Part shown: one piece after another, positions 42,354 to 52,026 of the stretch
Position numbering within the stretch: the stretch's first letter is position 1
Layout of the letters: each line of letters opens with the position of its first letter
Assembly (NCBI GenBank): GCA_030267565.1
Contig: BRXU01000037.1
Coordinates: 310,001-374,000 of the forward strand
Length of the DNA: 64,000 bases
DNA from: Pleodorina starrii
Lineage: Eukaryota; Chlorophyta; Chlorophyceae; Chlamydomonadales; Volvocaceae
Direction: 5' to 3'
The notes under the pieces: model-generated
Databases searched by the model: none
What the model was told of the DNA's origin: nothing
The model's input: the letters and a program-made list of their open reading frames with translations, nothing else
Translations under genes and position numbers: made by a program

Positions 42354-42707
42354 GTTACAGTATCTGACCGGGCCCTGACGCTGGCCAGGGGCTGCTAACC
42401 CAGCCCCGACGGAAAGACCGCCTAAGCACTCTCCCCCTTGCGGTGGGAGAAGGGCGTGAGGGGCCGCTACCCCCTCCTGCTCGACGCGGAGCTGGCTGCG
42501 TCGTACACCCCATATACGGGTGTACGGCGCAGCGGCTCCCCAAAGGCTTGAGCTCACAGCCTGCCATATACGGCAGCTGGGCCCTTCGTCCGCACAAACA
42601 GCAGTCGCGCCGGCGCACTACGCGGCGCCCGCGCTGCCCTGCCCGCCCTGAAGTCCTTGCAGCGCCGGGGCGCCCGGCCGGCCTGCTACCGGCTGGCGGT
42701 GCTCCTC

Positions 42708-43157
42708 TAGGCGCGAAAACAAAGCGCTGAGAACCTGCCCCGAGCTTGGTCCGGCTCGTGGGCGGTCAGCACCAAAGGAGAACCCAAGACAGCGCGCGTC
42801 CTACCCCTGCTACTACTCCTACTACGACGGCCCCGGAGAGGCCGGGGGGTGGCCCCTAGAGGCCGAGCTCCAGAGCTCCGCTTGGCCTCGAGGCGGCAGG
42901 AGGTCGGGCGCGGGCCTTGCGGCAGCGGGCTAGGTGACGGGGCTATAGTTCGCACTAGGCGGCACCTCGCCAACTCGCCTCACTCTCGCTATACCCGCTC
43001 CCTAAAGCCTCCCTCGCCTACAAAAGGCAGCCCGCGGCGGTCTCTGCACCCTAAGTCCTCTCGGACCCAAAGGAACCCCCCCTCATCCCCTCCTCTCACG
43101 CCTCCCTGCCTCGACGCCCTAAGTTCCCTCCCTCACCCCTAAAGCCCCTTCATCCCC
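42708..43157 (-). other. 3' untranslated region of the LINE
   Basis: Between the ORF2 stop and the conserved tail. It is CT-rich on the + strand, with no open frame of note. The short tails elsewhere stop before reaching it, so it is present only in this copy. Confidence 0.6.
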
Positions 43158-46100
43158 TCACTCCACGACCCCTCCCTCTCCCTCCATACCCATCCCTGCG
43201 TGCTGCACACACTGAATGTGGCCGTTGACCACCGCCAGGATGGGGTGGTCAGGCCCTACCCCCTCCCATCCCCGCCTTGGCACGTCTAGCTCCGCAAACC
43301 CCCGCACACGCTGCCAAAAATCTAGTGCTGCGCGCGCCTTGGCCACCTCGACTGGGTCTGGGGCGTCCGGGGCGGTGGGTGAGTTCCTGACTGCCCACAG
43401 CCCCACGCGCGCCCGTTCCATGGCCGTGAGTGCCGCCAGGCAGATCACGTCCCACACGCACTGCTGCACGCCTGGCGGTGGCTCCGCCAGCCACACGTTT
43501 GCCCGGGTGATGGGCCCGGGCACGTGGGCGGCGATCTGCTGCACCACCGCTTGCGCCACCGGGCACTCCCAGAAGTGGTGTGCACGCGGCGAGCATGCGT
43601 GTGGGCCGGCTCCCCCGTACGCGCCGCACTTGCATTGTTCTGGTGCTGCTCCCCTGATGTGGCTGTTGCCGGGAAGCGGCACGCCGTCCTGTGCCAGCCG
43701 CCAGAGCGTCTCAAAGTGTTCGCGCTCCCATTTGATGGGCCACATTCGCCGGAGCATTGCCAGTACACTTGCTGCTGGCGCCACTTCGGCGGCGGCTGGC
43801 TGATGTCCCGGTGGGTGGGCTCCTGCTGCTGCTGCCGCCGCTGCGGGCTGCTCCCGGGCTTCCCGCTCGTAGGCTGCGTGCAGGCGGGCCCGGCGCTCCG
43901 TTACCGGCTGCATCTGCAGTAGGGTGGCTTGGCGGACGGAGAGGTCGCGCAGCTTGATGCTGAGTGACCCCCCAAACCGCCAGCCCACCCGCCCCACGAA
44001 CCGAGCTCGTATCGTCTCCTCCGTATCCAGCCCTGCCGCGCGTTCCGGGTGCGCCAGCACCGTCGCTGCTGCTGCACGCCATTCCGGGCTAATATCCGCC
44101 GTGAGGCGGTTGATGGCGTCGATGGTCGTCGTCCGCCTGAAGCCTGTCAGGTCGCTGGGGTCAAGGTTGGCGGTTACCCAGGCCTCCCACTCGCCAGCTG
44201 CTCGCGGGGCGGATGCGGCGGCCTGCGTCACCCTCATTAGGTCACCCACCGTGCGCAACGCCCTGCATGCCGCCAGACGCCTGTGGCGGCTCTCTAGTCC
44301 TGGCCTAGGAAGCGGGTTGGGAGCCATGTCCCAGTCCTCCTCCTCGGGCGCGAAGTCTGGATCTGCCGCCTGCGCGTCCGCTGCATCCCCCGCTTCCGCT
44401 GCCCCGATGGTCGGTTGCGCACCGTTCGGCAAAAGGGGGTTGCCCCAAAGCGGGATATTAAGGCACCAGTCCCCGGCGGCCGGCAGCGGCGTCGTGTCAA
44501 CATCTTGCACGGGGGGGAGGTAGCTGAGGGCGACGAGGAGTGTCGTGACGTCTGCGGGCAGGGGGTCCGTTCCTGGGTGGGGCATCCCTCCCTGCGCCAC
44601 ACCCGTGGTGAGCACGGATCCGGGGCTCAGCAGCGGGTGGTAGCCACGGAGCAGCTGGGCGAACGTTCGTACCGACGAGTGGGCGTTGTCTGCTGGCTGG
44701 CTGGCGGTCCGGGCGAGCTTGGCCGCCTTCACCGCCTCCCGTGCGCGGGTGTGCAGGGTGAGCGGCAGCAGCCCGCATCCGCCGTCTCGCGCCGCGCCCC
44801 ACATGAGCTGCCCTGGGAGGCCGGTGAGGCGCTGACATGGCTGCATGGGGCTGACCCTGCGGTCGCCTGCCTGTGCTGCCCATCTCTCCACCTGGCGGGC
44901 CTCTTCCCCCCCTCCTCGGCCGCCGTGCTCCCAGTGGTACGTCCTGATCTGTAAGGCGTATGCCGATATGAGGTTGCAGCTGCCGAACACCGACAGCCGA
45001 AGTCGGGTGACGCGGTGCATCCGCTTGCGGATCTCCTCCCCGGCGCGGTGCCAGTTGGATTGCTGGCCTGTTGGGTTATTTGAGAAGCCAGCTCCTAGCG
45101 CAGTCGCGGCAGGCACCAGGCGCAGGCCCTGGATGTTTGGCACTGCGGGCGCATGGGCTGGTGCTGGCGCTTGCGGCGGGCCTGGTGCTGGTGGCGGCGG
45201 CGCGGGCGGTGGGAGCTGGGCGCCGGCTTCCGGCGGGCCTGGCGGCTGCTGAGGTGGGGGCTGCTGGGGTGGCTGCTGCGGCTGTGCCGGCAGGTGGCCA
45301 ACTCTCAGGAGCTCCACTTTGTCACGGTTTAGCCGCTGTCCGGTGGCCTGCGCAAACGTCTCCGTGGCGTCGAGGAAGGCTTGGACGGTGTGGTCGCCCT
45401 CCAGGAACACCTCTCCGTCGTCCGCAAACTGCACCGCCGTGGTTAGCTCGGCATCTGCTAGGTCCAGGCGAATGCCCAGTCCCTTGCGTTGTAGCCATGA
45501 CAGCAGCGCTTGCGCGACGAAGAGGTAGAGCAGCGGGGCGAGCGGGCAGCCTTGTCGGACGCCCGCCGCCATGCTGACCGGCTCTGACTGCCTCCCCCCC
45601 ACCAGCGCCCGGGCCTGCGTGTCCGCCAGCAGCGTCTGTACCCACTTTCGGAGCTGTTCGGACGCGCCCAGCTCCGCCATCGCTGCCACTAGAAAGTCCC
45701 GGTGGACCGTATCGTAGGCTTTGGCAAAGTCGAGGAAGGCGACCAGCGCGTTGCGTCCCTGGCGTCGGAGGAGGTGGGGAAGGTAGCGGAGGGTGAAGAT
45801 GCTGGCGCCAATGTGTCGCCCCGGGAGGAAGGCCGTTTGCTCCGCAGAGATCGCGGCATTCAGGGCGGGGCCAAGCCTATTTGCCATGACTTTGGCGAGG
45901 ATGCGGTAGTCCGTGTTGAGCAGGGTGATGGGGCGGTAGTTGCCTGGCTGTGTGGGGTCGCCCTTTTTGTAGAGCACCTTGATGATGCCCTCGGTGAACC
46001 GCGCGGGCATGTTGCCTGTGGTGCCGATGGCGGTGTATAGGTCTGCCAGGAGGGGGGCGAACTGCCGCTGGAAGGCCCGGTAGAGCTCTGCGGGCAGGCC

Positions 46101-47735
46101 ATCCCACCCCGGCGCTTTTCCGCGCGGCGTGGCCTTGAGAGCCGCGGCCACCTCGGTGCTGCCCACTTGGGCCCGGCCGACTGGGTCTTCCGGGTCTGCC
46201 GGCAGTCGCAGCGGGTGATCTCGGAGGGCCTCCAGGACCTGGGCCTGCGCCTGCTGCTTCACCGATGCCGGCAGCTCGGCCTCCGATGGCAGGGCGCTGA
46301 CGTCCTGCCAGAAGTTGGCGATGATCTGCGGCAGTCGCCTGGCATCGCTGACCAGCTGGCCCGTGCGGGGGTCGCGCAGCATGGAGGGGCCGGGGCCGCC
46401 CCCGTTGCCGCCATCGCTCTGTTCCCGGATGAGGGCGGTGAGGGCCCGGGAGGGGCGCTCGCCTTCACTGATCCGGTTCCGCCGGGCGTCCCGGGCCGCC
46501 TCGTTGGCCGCGGCCCGCATGCCCTTCTGTACTGCCACCTGCGCCTCCACTGCCGCCGCCAGCCGTTCCTCGTTGGAGGGGTCGGCGTCCAGGGCGCTGG
46601 CGGCTTCCTGTGCTGCCGCCGCTAGCTGTTGCACGCTGGCGGCTGGCCGGACGCGGCGCGTTTGTGCTTCTCGGTTGAGCCGGGCCACCTGGGCTGTGAG
46701 CCGGCGTTTGAACGCCGGCCACCAGTCCAGCACGGCCTGCTGCGGGTGCTCACCGCCGGTGGGGGCCGCTCCCACTTCCTCGTCTAGCCAGTCGCCCAGG
46801 CTGCGTTTCAGGTCCGCATGCGCTAGGCAGTGGAGGCGGAGGCGGCGCGGGAGATTGGTGTTGGGGGGCGGTTGGCGGGCTGCGATGTGGGCGATGGCGA
46901 GCCGATGGTCAGACGGCGAGGTGACGTTGATGTACGCTTTCGCGAGGTATGGGCAGGCCGCCTCAGGCAGGTAGATGCGGTCCAGGCGGGAGCCCCCAGG
47001 CCGCGGTCCCCGGTATAGGTACGTGAACTCACGGCGCTGGGGGTGCAGCGTGCGAAAGCTGTCCACCATCCCTGCGGCCGCCGCCGCCTCCTGCAGCTGC
47101 ATGGATGGGGCCGCGTCTGCTGCGCGCAGGTCCGGGCTGGGGCAGTCCAGGGCCGGATTCTCCACAAAGTTGAAATCGCCGCACCACAGCAGTACCGAGC
47201 CATCTGCCGCCGCATCTGCGGCGGCGGGGGCCAGGCCTGCCTGACACAGCTGTTGCCGCAGGCCCGCGGCGCCATCCCTTCCGGCCTGTGGGAAGTAAAC
47301 GCTGCAGACCCGCACATGATGTCCGCCCCACTGAAATCTGCACTCCGTGAGCCACCCCGCGGGCACGCCGGCGGGCGCGGGGAGGGCCTCGATGGCGCGG
47401 GGGGGAAGGAGGTTTGCACGGACGAGGATCGCCACGCCCGCGGTGTGTTGGCTGTTTGAGTACGAGTGCGCTGCTATGGTCCAGCCCGGCTGGTGGAGCC
47501 GGTCGGCGGCGGCCGTTAGGGCCGCCTCCAGTGCGCTCCGGTCTGGGTCCCCGGTGTGGTGAGTCTCCTGCAGACACACCACGTCGAGCTGGAGCTGGGC
47601 CCAAAGCTGCATCGCCGCTTCGAAGCGCGCTGCGGCGCGCGCCTCCCACACACGCAAGCCTCCCATGTTATGGGACGCCACTCGCAGTGGCCGGGTTATT
47701 TGGGCCCGACCTCCCTGACCCCTTGCTGCTCTCAT
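43158..47735 (-). CDS. LINE ORF2: endonuclease and reverse transcriptase
   Basis: 1525 residues, starting at an ATG that overlaps the ORF1 stop (ATGA). Residues about 15-290 are the apurinic-type endonuclease (VVCLQETHH, WCGDFNFV, SRLDRIYLP, SDHRLAIAH, holding the catalytic E, D/N and H). About 530-830 are reverse transcriptase: GKAPGWDGLPAELY, NYRPITLLNTDYRI, LDFAKAYDTVHRDFL, GVRQGCPLAPLLY, and FADDGEVFL near 767. A Cys/His motif near 1365 (CKCGAYGG to HHFWECP) fits the zinc-binding end of L1-like ORF2. A Pro/Gln-rich linker follows the RT. The protein nicks the target and primes reverse transcription from it. All catalytic motifs seen are intact. Confidence 0.93.
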   Translation of the reverse strand: MRAARGQGGRAQITRPLRVASHNMGGLRVWEARAAARFEAAMQLWAQLQLDVVCLQETHHTGDPDRSALEAALTAAADRLHQPGWTIAAHSYSNSQHTAGVAILVRANLLPPRAIEALPAPAGVPAGWLTECRFQWGGHHVRVCSVYFPQAGRDGAAGLRQQLCQAGLAPAAADAAADGSVLLWCGDFNFVENPALDCPSPDLRAADAAPSMQLQEAAAAAGMVDSFRTLHPQRREFTYLYRGPRPGGSRLDRIYLPEAACPYLAKAYINVTSPSDHRLAIAHIAARQPPPNTNLPRRLRLHCLAHADLKRSLGDWLDEEVGAAPTGGEHPQQAVLDWWPAFKRRLTAQVARLNREAQTRRVRPAASVQQLAAAAQEAASALDADPSNEERLAAAVEAQVAVQKGMRAAANEAARDARRNRISEGERPSRALTALIREQSDGGNGGGPGPSMLRDPRTGQLVSDARRLPQIIANFWQDVSALPSEAELPASVKQQAQAQVLEALRDHPLRLPADPEDPVGRAQVGSTEVAAALKATPRGKAPGWDGLPAELYRAFQRQFAPLLADLYTAIGTTGNMPARFTEGIIKVLYKKGDPTQPGNYRPITLLNTDYRILAKVMANRLGPALNAAISAEQTAFLPGRHIGASIFTLRYLPHLLRRQGRNALVAFLDFAKAYDTVHRDFLVAAMAELGASEQLRKWVQTLLADTQARALVGGRQSEPVSMAAGVRQGCPLAPLLYLFVAQALLSWLQRKGLGIRLDLADAELTTAVQFADDGEVFLEGDHTVQAFLDATETFAQATGQRLNRDKVELLRVGHLPAQPQQPPQQPPPQQPPGPPEAGAQLPPPAPPPPAPGPPQAPAPAHAPAVPNIQGLRLVPAATALGAGFSNNPTGQQSNWHRAGEEIRKRMHRVTRLRLSVFGSCNLISAYALQIRTYHWEHGGRGGGEEARQVERWAAQAGDRRVSPMQPCQRLTGLPGQLMWGAARDGGCGLLPLTLHTRAREAVKAAKLARTASQPADNAHSSVRTFAQLLRGYHPLLSPGSVLTTGVAQGGMPHPGTDPLPADVTTLLVALSYLPPVQDVDTTPLPAAGDWCLNIPLWGNPLLPNGAQPTIGAAEAGDAADAQAADPDFAPEEEDWDMAPNPLPRPGLESRHRRLAACRALRTVGDLMRVTQAAASAPRAAGEWEAWVTANLDPSDLTGFRRTTTIDAINRLTADISPEWRAAAATVLAHPERAAGLDTEETIRARFVGRVGWRFGGSLSIKLRDLSVRQATLLQMQPVTERRARLHAAYEREAREQPAAAAAAAGAHPPGHQPAAAEVAPAASVLAMLRRMWPIKWEREHFETLWRLAQDGVPLPGNSHIRGAAPEQCKCGAYGGAGPHACSPRAHHFWECPVAQAVVQQIAAHVPGPITRANVWLAEPPPGVQQCVWDVICLAALTAMERARVGLWAVRNSPTAPDAPDPVEVAKARAALDFWQRVRGFAELDVPRRGWEGVGPDHPILAVVNGHIQCVQHAGMGMEGEGGVVE
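47732..47735 (-). promoter_or_regulatory. ATGA stop-start overlap between LINE ORF1 and ORF2
   Basis: TGA of ORF1 (47734-47732) and ATG of ORF2 (47735-47733) share bases, the same arrangement as Gag and Pol of the gypsy element. Confidence 0.75.
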
Positions 47736-49912
47736 TGCTGTGGAGCCAGCGGCGTTGCCGCCGCCGGGGCCTGGGGGGGTTGGTCTGCGTTAGTCTGGGC
47801 GCCGTCTTGGCTGGCCTGGGATAGCCGTAGCTCCAGGCTGAATGCACGCAGGCTGGCCGCGGGGGTGCTGGCACTGCTGCGCTGGGAGGGGCTAAGGCTG
47901 CATGTGTGCGCCTGGCGGGCGGCCGAGGCGGGGGTTCTGTCCCCTGCCGGCTTCCGGCGCGTGCTGGCGGATTTTTCGCGCATGGCGTCTCCGACTGTGC
48001 CTCTCACCTTGGCACTCCGACCCCGCAGCCGGAGCACGACTGCTGCGTCCGATTCGCCCGCTTTGCGCGTCCATCCGCCGCCACCTTTTGCCTGGCGGGC
48101 ATCAGCTCTGGCCAGGATCTCCGCGTCCGTCAGGTCCGCGATGCAGCGGCCCTGGCTGGGTCGTTTCCTGGCTGAGGCCTCCTCTGGGCTCGTCTCGCAC
48201 GGCGAGCGCTGCCGCCCCCGCTCTTTCTGCGCACTGGCGCTGGGGTCAGCAGGGGTCATCGCCGTCGGCGTCTCAGTGGCGGCGAGCCCCGTAGGGCAGC
48301 TGCCTCCTGCCCCAGGTGTACGCTGGGTTTGCCGTGGCGTTCTCCGGGGTGCCGCCGGCGTCAACTGCTGCTGCTGCGGCTGCCGCTGCTGAGGCGGCTG
48401 CTGTGGCTGACCGACGGCTGGTTCCGCTGCGATGGCAGCATGCTCCTCGGCCGAGTCCGCATTGGCGGGCGCCGCAGCCTGCTCCTCCTGCTGGTGTTGC
48501 CGCGCGTCGGCTGGGCCTGCCGTGGTGGCTGCCTGGACTGTGGCCTCGTGTGCTAGGGCCGCCGTGTTGGCAGGGCCTTCGGGTGTGCCGGCCGTAGCGG
48601 TCGCGTCCGCGGCGGCGGCGCGCTCCGCGGCGGTGGCGCGCTCCGCGGCGGCGGCACGCTCCGCGGCGGCGGCACGCTCCGCGGCGGCGGCGCGCTCCGC
48701 GGCGGCGGCACGTTCCGCGGCGGCGGCACGCTCCGCGGCGGCGGCGCGCTCCGCGGCGGCTGCTGTCCGCCGTTCGAGCCCCAGCTGCTCCCTCAGCGCT
48801 GCCTGCTGGGCCCGGGTTTCCCGGTCGTTTTGTTCCCGGATCTCCTTGGTCCGCCGGGCCAGGGCGGTCGCCGCGTCATCCGCGCCCAGTTGTTGGGCGG
48901 TCCCGGCTACCTGTGTGGTTGCCGGTGCTGCGGGGGTCGTCCTTTGTGGCGCGGTCGTATCTGCCGCTCGGGCTGCCGCCGCTGGCCGGGGGTCCACGGG
49001 GTGTTCCGCCTGCGGTGCTGTGGCCCGACCGGTGGGTTGGGCACGTGCCCGCGCCTCGGCCTCCAAGCGGACCAGGTGATGCGCCCAGTGCAGGTCCTGG
49101 GCAGCGTGCCACTGGCGCGCCTGTCTGTCGGCAGCCAATACGCGTGTGCTGGGCGGTGGCGCGCGCGGAATTGTGATGTCCAAGCGTTGCCACCACTGCT
49201 GCTCCGCCTTGAGGGTGTATGCCCCTTGCTGGCTGGGTGCGGGCTGGGCGGGGACGTCCAGCGAGTCCGGCAGGGGTGCTGCCGACGCTTTCAGGGTAGC
49301 CAGCACGCGATGTGTGTGGTCACAGCGTCGGGCCCACACGATCGTGTCCACCGACCGGCCGTATGCGGCCATGAGCACCTTTTTGCATCCCTCGGGGTCC
49401 TGGATGCTGTCCGGGATTCCGTGGATCCAATATTGCTGGAAGGCCACTTTATTGGCTTCCAGAGCGCGCACTTTGATGGGGACCGATTCGAGGCTGCCGG
49501 GCTCCAACGGGATTTGGCCCAGGTCCAGGGTGCCGTCGGGCGCCAATGAGGCCGCGAGGCAGGCCAGGGAGCCGGTCGGGGCAGCCACCTTAACCTTCAC
49601 AGCGACCGGGCCCGCGTCGACTGGGTCCATTCTTCTCCGGTACGTTAGTACCTTCGTAATGGCGACCCGTTTTCCGTCGCCAGGCTGCGCTGCGGCGATC
49701 CGTTGGTGTAGGGCCATGGCCGGGGTTCCATAATGGAACCAAACGCCACAGTCCCGCTGGTTGCTGCCAGCTGGGAATTCTGCTTCAAAAATTATGGTTT
49801 CATAGCCGCGGTCGGCTGAGCTGGAAGCCTCACCGCCGCGGTTCGCGCTAGTCGCGGCTGTAGCCGCGTGGACCGCGTCAACGGTCCTCCTCGAGCCCCG
49901 ATACCGGCTCAT
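47732..49912 (-). CDS. LINE ORF1 protein (putative RNA-binding)
   Basis: 726 residues. The first 250 are of normal complexity (YETIIFEAEFPAGSNQRDCG, then KVAFQQYWIHGIPDSIQ, then KKVLMAAYGRSVDTIVWARR) and could hold an RRM-like fold, but no motif is decisive. The middle is a coiled-coil stretch with nine or so copies of the heptad AERAAAA at about residues 380-440. The C-terminal third is Gln/Pro/Ser-rich and basic (RKRPSQGRCIADLTDAEIL). ORF1 proteins of L1-like elements bind the element RNA and form trimers by a coiled coil. That role is inferred from position and the coiled coil. Confidence 0.78.
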   Translation of the reverse strand: MSRYRGSRRTVDAVHAATAATSANRGGEASSSADRGYETIIFEAEFPAGSNQRDCGVWFHYGTPAMALHQRIAAAQPGDGKRVAITKVLTYRRRMDPVDAGPVAVKVKVAAPTGSLACLAASLAPDGTLDLGQIPLEPGSLESVPIKVRALEANKVAFQQYWIHGIPDSIQDPEGCKKVLMAAYGRSVDTIVWARRCDHTHRVLATLKASAAPLPDSLDVPAQPAPSQQGAYTLKAEQQWWQRLDITIPRAPPPSTRVLAADRQARQWHAAQDLHWAHHLVRLEAEARARAQPTGRATAPQAEHPVDPRPAAAARAADTTAPQRTTPAAPATTQVAGTAQQLGADDAATALARRTKEIREQNDRETRAQQAALREQLGLERRTAAAAERAAAAERAAAAERAAAAERAAAAERAAAAERAAAAERATAAERAAAADATATAGTPEGPANTAALAHEATVQAATTAGPADARQHQQEEQAAAPANADSAEEHAAIAAEPAVGQPQQPPQQRQPQQQQLTPAAPRRTPRQTQRTPGAGGSCPTGLAATETPTAMTPADPSASAQKERGRQRSPCETSPEEASARKRPSQGRCIADLTDAEILARADARQAKGGGGWTRKAGESDAAVVLRLRGRSAKVRGTVGDAMREKSASTRRKPAGDRTPASAARQAHTCSLSPSQRSSASTPAASLRAFSLELRLSQASQDGAQTNADQPPQAPAAATPLAPQQ

Positions 49913-50065
49913 TTTCGAGCCGTAGAAGAGCTAAGATATTACAAGCAAATAAATGACAAAAAGAAATAACGTTGAGAAGAAAGGTCAGGAATTTTGTCAA
50001 CTGGACAAATGGACATTTGGTCTGGTGTTGGTGCGAGGTTAAGTAAGTAAGTAAGTAGCGAGGTT

Positions 50066-50096
<31 letters not shown>

Positions 50097-50370
50097 CATG
50101 TGTGCGAGTGGGTGCGACTGCATGTGAGTGCGTGTGAGCGCATGTGCGTGCGTGTGAGTGCGTGCGAGTGCGTGTGAGTGCGTGTGAGTGCGTGTGAGAG
50201 CGTGTGAGTGTGTTAGACTGCGTGTGAATGCGTGTGAGTGCGGGTGACTGCATGTGAGTGCGTGTGAGTGCGTGTGAGTGCGTGTGTGAGTGTGTGTGAG
50301 TGCGGGTGAGTGCATGTGAGTGTGTGTGAGTGCGAGTGGGTGCATGTGAGTGTGTGTGTGAGTGTGTGTC

Positions 50371-50533
50371 GTTACAGTATCTGACCGGGCCCTGACGCTG
50401 GCCAGGGGCTGCTAACCCAGCCCCGACGGAAAGACCGCCTAAGCACTCTCCCCCTTGCGGTGGGAGAAGGGCGTGAGGGGCCGCTACCCCCTCCTGCTCG
50501 ACGCGGAGCTGGCTGCGTCGTACACCCCATATA
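50371..50533 (-). mobile_element. 5'-truncated LINE tail (163 bp)
   Basis: Same 3' terminus (GTTACAGTATCTGACCGGG on the + strand) and orientation as the other tails. It is cut off at CGTACACCCCATATA, after which TG satellite resumes. Confidence 0.88.
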
Positions 50534-51437
50534 GTGTGTGTGGGTGCATGTGAGTGTGTGTGAGTGTGTGTGTGAGTGTGTGTGGGTGCATGTGAGCGCG
50601 AGTGAGTGCATGCAAGTGTGCGTGTGTGTGCGTGTGAGTGTGTGTGAGAGCGTGTAAGTGTGTGCGAGTGCGTGTGAGTGCGTGTGAGTGCGTGTGAGTG
50701 TGTTTGACTGCGTGTGAGTACGTGTGAGTGCGTTAGACTGCGTGTGAATGCGTGTGAGTGCGAGTGAGAGTGTGTGAGTGCATGTGAGTGCATGTGAGTG
50801 TGTGTGAGTGCGTGTGAGTGCATGTGAGTGCATGTGAGTGCATGTGAGTGCGGGTGACTGCATGTGAGTGCGTGTGAGTGCGTGTGAGTGCGTGTGTGAG
50901 TGTGTGTGAGTGCGGGTGAGTGCATGTGAGTGTGTGTGAGTGCGAGTGGGTGCATGTGAGTGTGTGTGAGTGCGTGTGAGTGTGAGCGGCTGCATGTGAG
51001 TGCGGGTGAGTGCATGTGAGTGCGTGTGAGTGCGTGTGAGAGTGTGTGAGTGCATGTGAGTGCATGTGAGTGTGTGTGAGTGCGTGTGAGTGCATGTGAG
51101 TGCGTGTGAGTGTGTGTGAGTGCGTGTGAGTGCGTGTGAGTGCATGTGAGTGCGTGTGAGTGCGTGTGAGAGCGTGTAAGTGTGTGCGAGTGCGTGTGAC
51201 TGCGTGTGAGTACGTGTGAGTGCGTTAGACTGCATGTGAATGCGTGTGAGTGCGGGTGAGTGCATGTGAGTGCGTGCGAGTGCGTGTGAGTGCATGTGAG
51301 TGTGTGTGAGTGCGAGTGGGTGCATGAAAGTGCGTGTGAGTGTGTGTGAGTGTGTGTGGGTGCATGTGAGCGCGAGTGAGTGCATGCAAGTGTGCGTGTG
51401 TGTGCGAGTGGGTGTGTGTGCGTGTGTGTGTGTAACT

Positions 51438-52026
51438 GTTACATATCTGCCGGGCCGACACTGGCCGGGGGCGCTAACCCGCCCACATACGGGAGACCGC
51501 CGAAGCACTCCTCTGTTGAGGAGGGGCGTACCACCTTGTCTGCACACTGCACCGGGAAGTGCTAACCGCTGCGCCGTAATCGTCACAGGACAGCGTCCAC
51601 CTGATTGTCCATGTGCCAGCTAAGCTAGCCCCAGGCGCCTACTGTCCTCAGTCCACCGAACGCATGCTCTACAGCTGCGTAATCTACCAGGGCACTCACA
51701 CCGGTGCCATTGCCACCTCCTATGTCCTTCGGAAGCCTGCCGCCGCCCGATCTTAGTTATCCAACCACCACCTGCTATGCAGTCTGGTCCAGGCCCTATG
51801 CAGACTCATTCCTCCACCACTGCTCTGCGGCAGCGTTGTAGTCTTCTAGGTGGCATCCCACTCCAGCCGCCCCGCGCACCAGAGGACACCATTGTCTCCA
51901 GCCTTCGACACCCCGATCTCTTTCACCCGGGGGACCAGCGGTGGGGTACGATCCCACGTCTTCCGGTTGAGTTAGTGCCGACTCTGGGGATCGAACTCCA
52001 GACCCGCCGGTTACTAACCCGGTGCT
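51438..52026 (-). mobile_element. Candidate SINE with tRNA-like head and LINE-like tail
   Basis: A 589-bp non-satellite island. On the minus strand it begins AGCACCGGGTTAGTAACCGG and has GGAGTTCGATCCCC, close to a tRNA B box. Farther on is GTGGG-ATCGTAC-CCCAC, a perfect 5-bp stem with a 7-base loop resembling a second T arm. Its last 90-100 bases resemble the LINE tail, including AGACCGCC, AAGCACTC and the TGTAAC end. It has no coding capacity. SINEs of tRNA origin that borrow a LINE 3' end are a known arrangement. Here the A box is only partial, so the Pol III promoter is uncertain. Confidence 0.5.

Larger units (their letters stand above)
42354..50068 (-). mobile_element. Near-complete non-LTR retrotransposon (LINE, L1-like) in TG satellite
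   Basis: A 7.7-kb element on the minus strand with a 5' UTR of about 155 bp, ORF1 (49912-47732), ORF2 (47735-43158) and a 3' region of about 800 bp ending GATACTGTAAC. Both flanks are the same TG satellite: (GT)n right after the 3' end and GTGTGTGT right after the 5' end. The apurinic-type endonuclease, RT and C-terminal zinc motif place it with L1-like elements. The 3' end carries TGTAA. The order and the intact frames suggest it is active or recently was. A target duplication cannot be defined inside the repeat. Confidence 0.9.
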
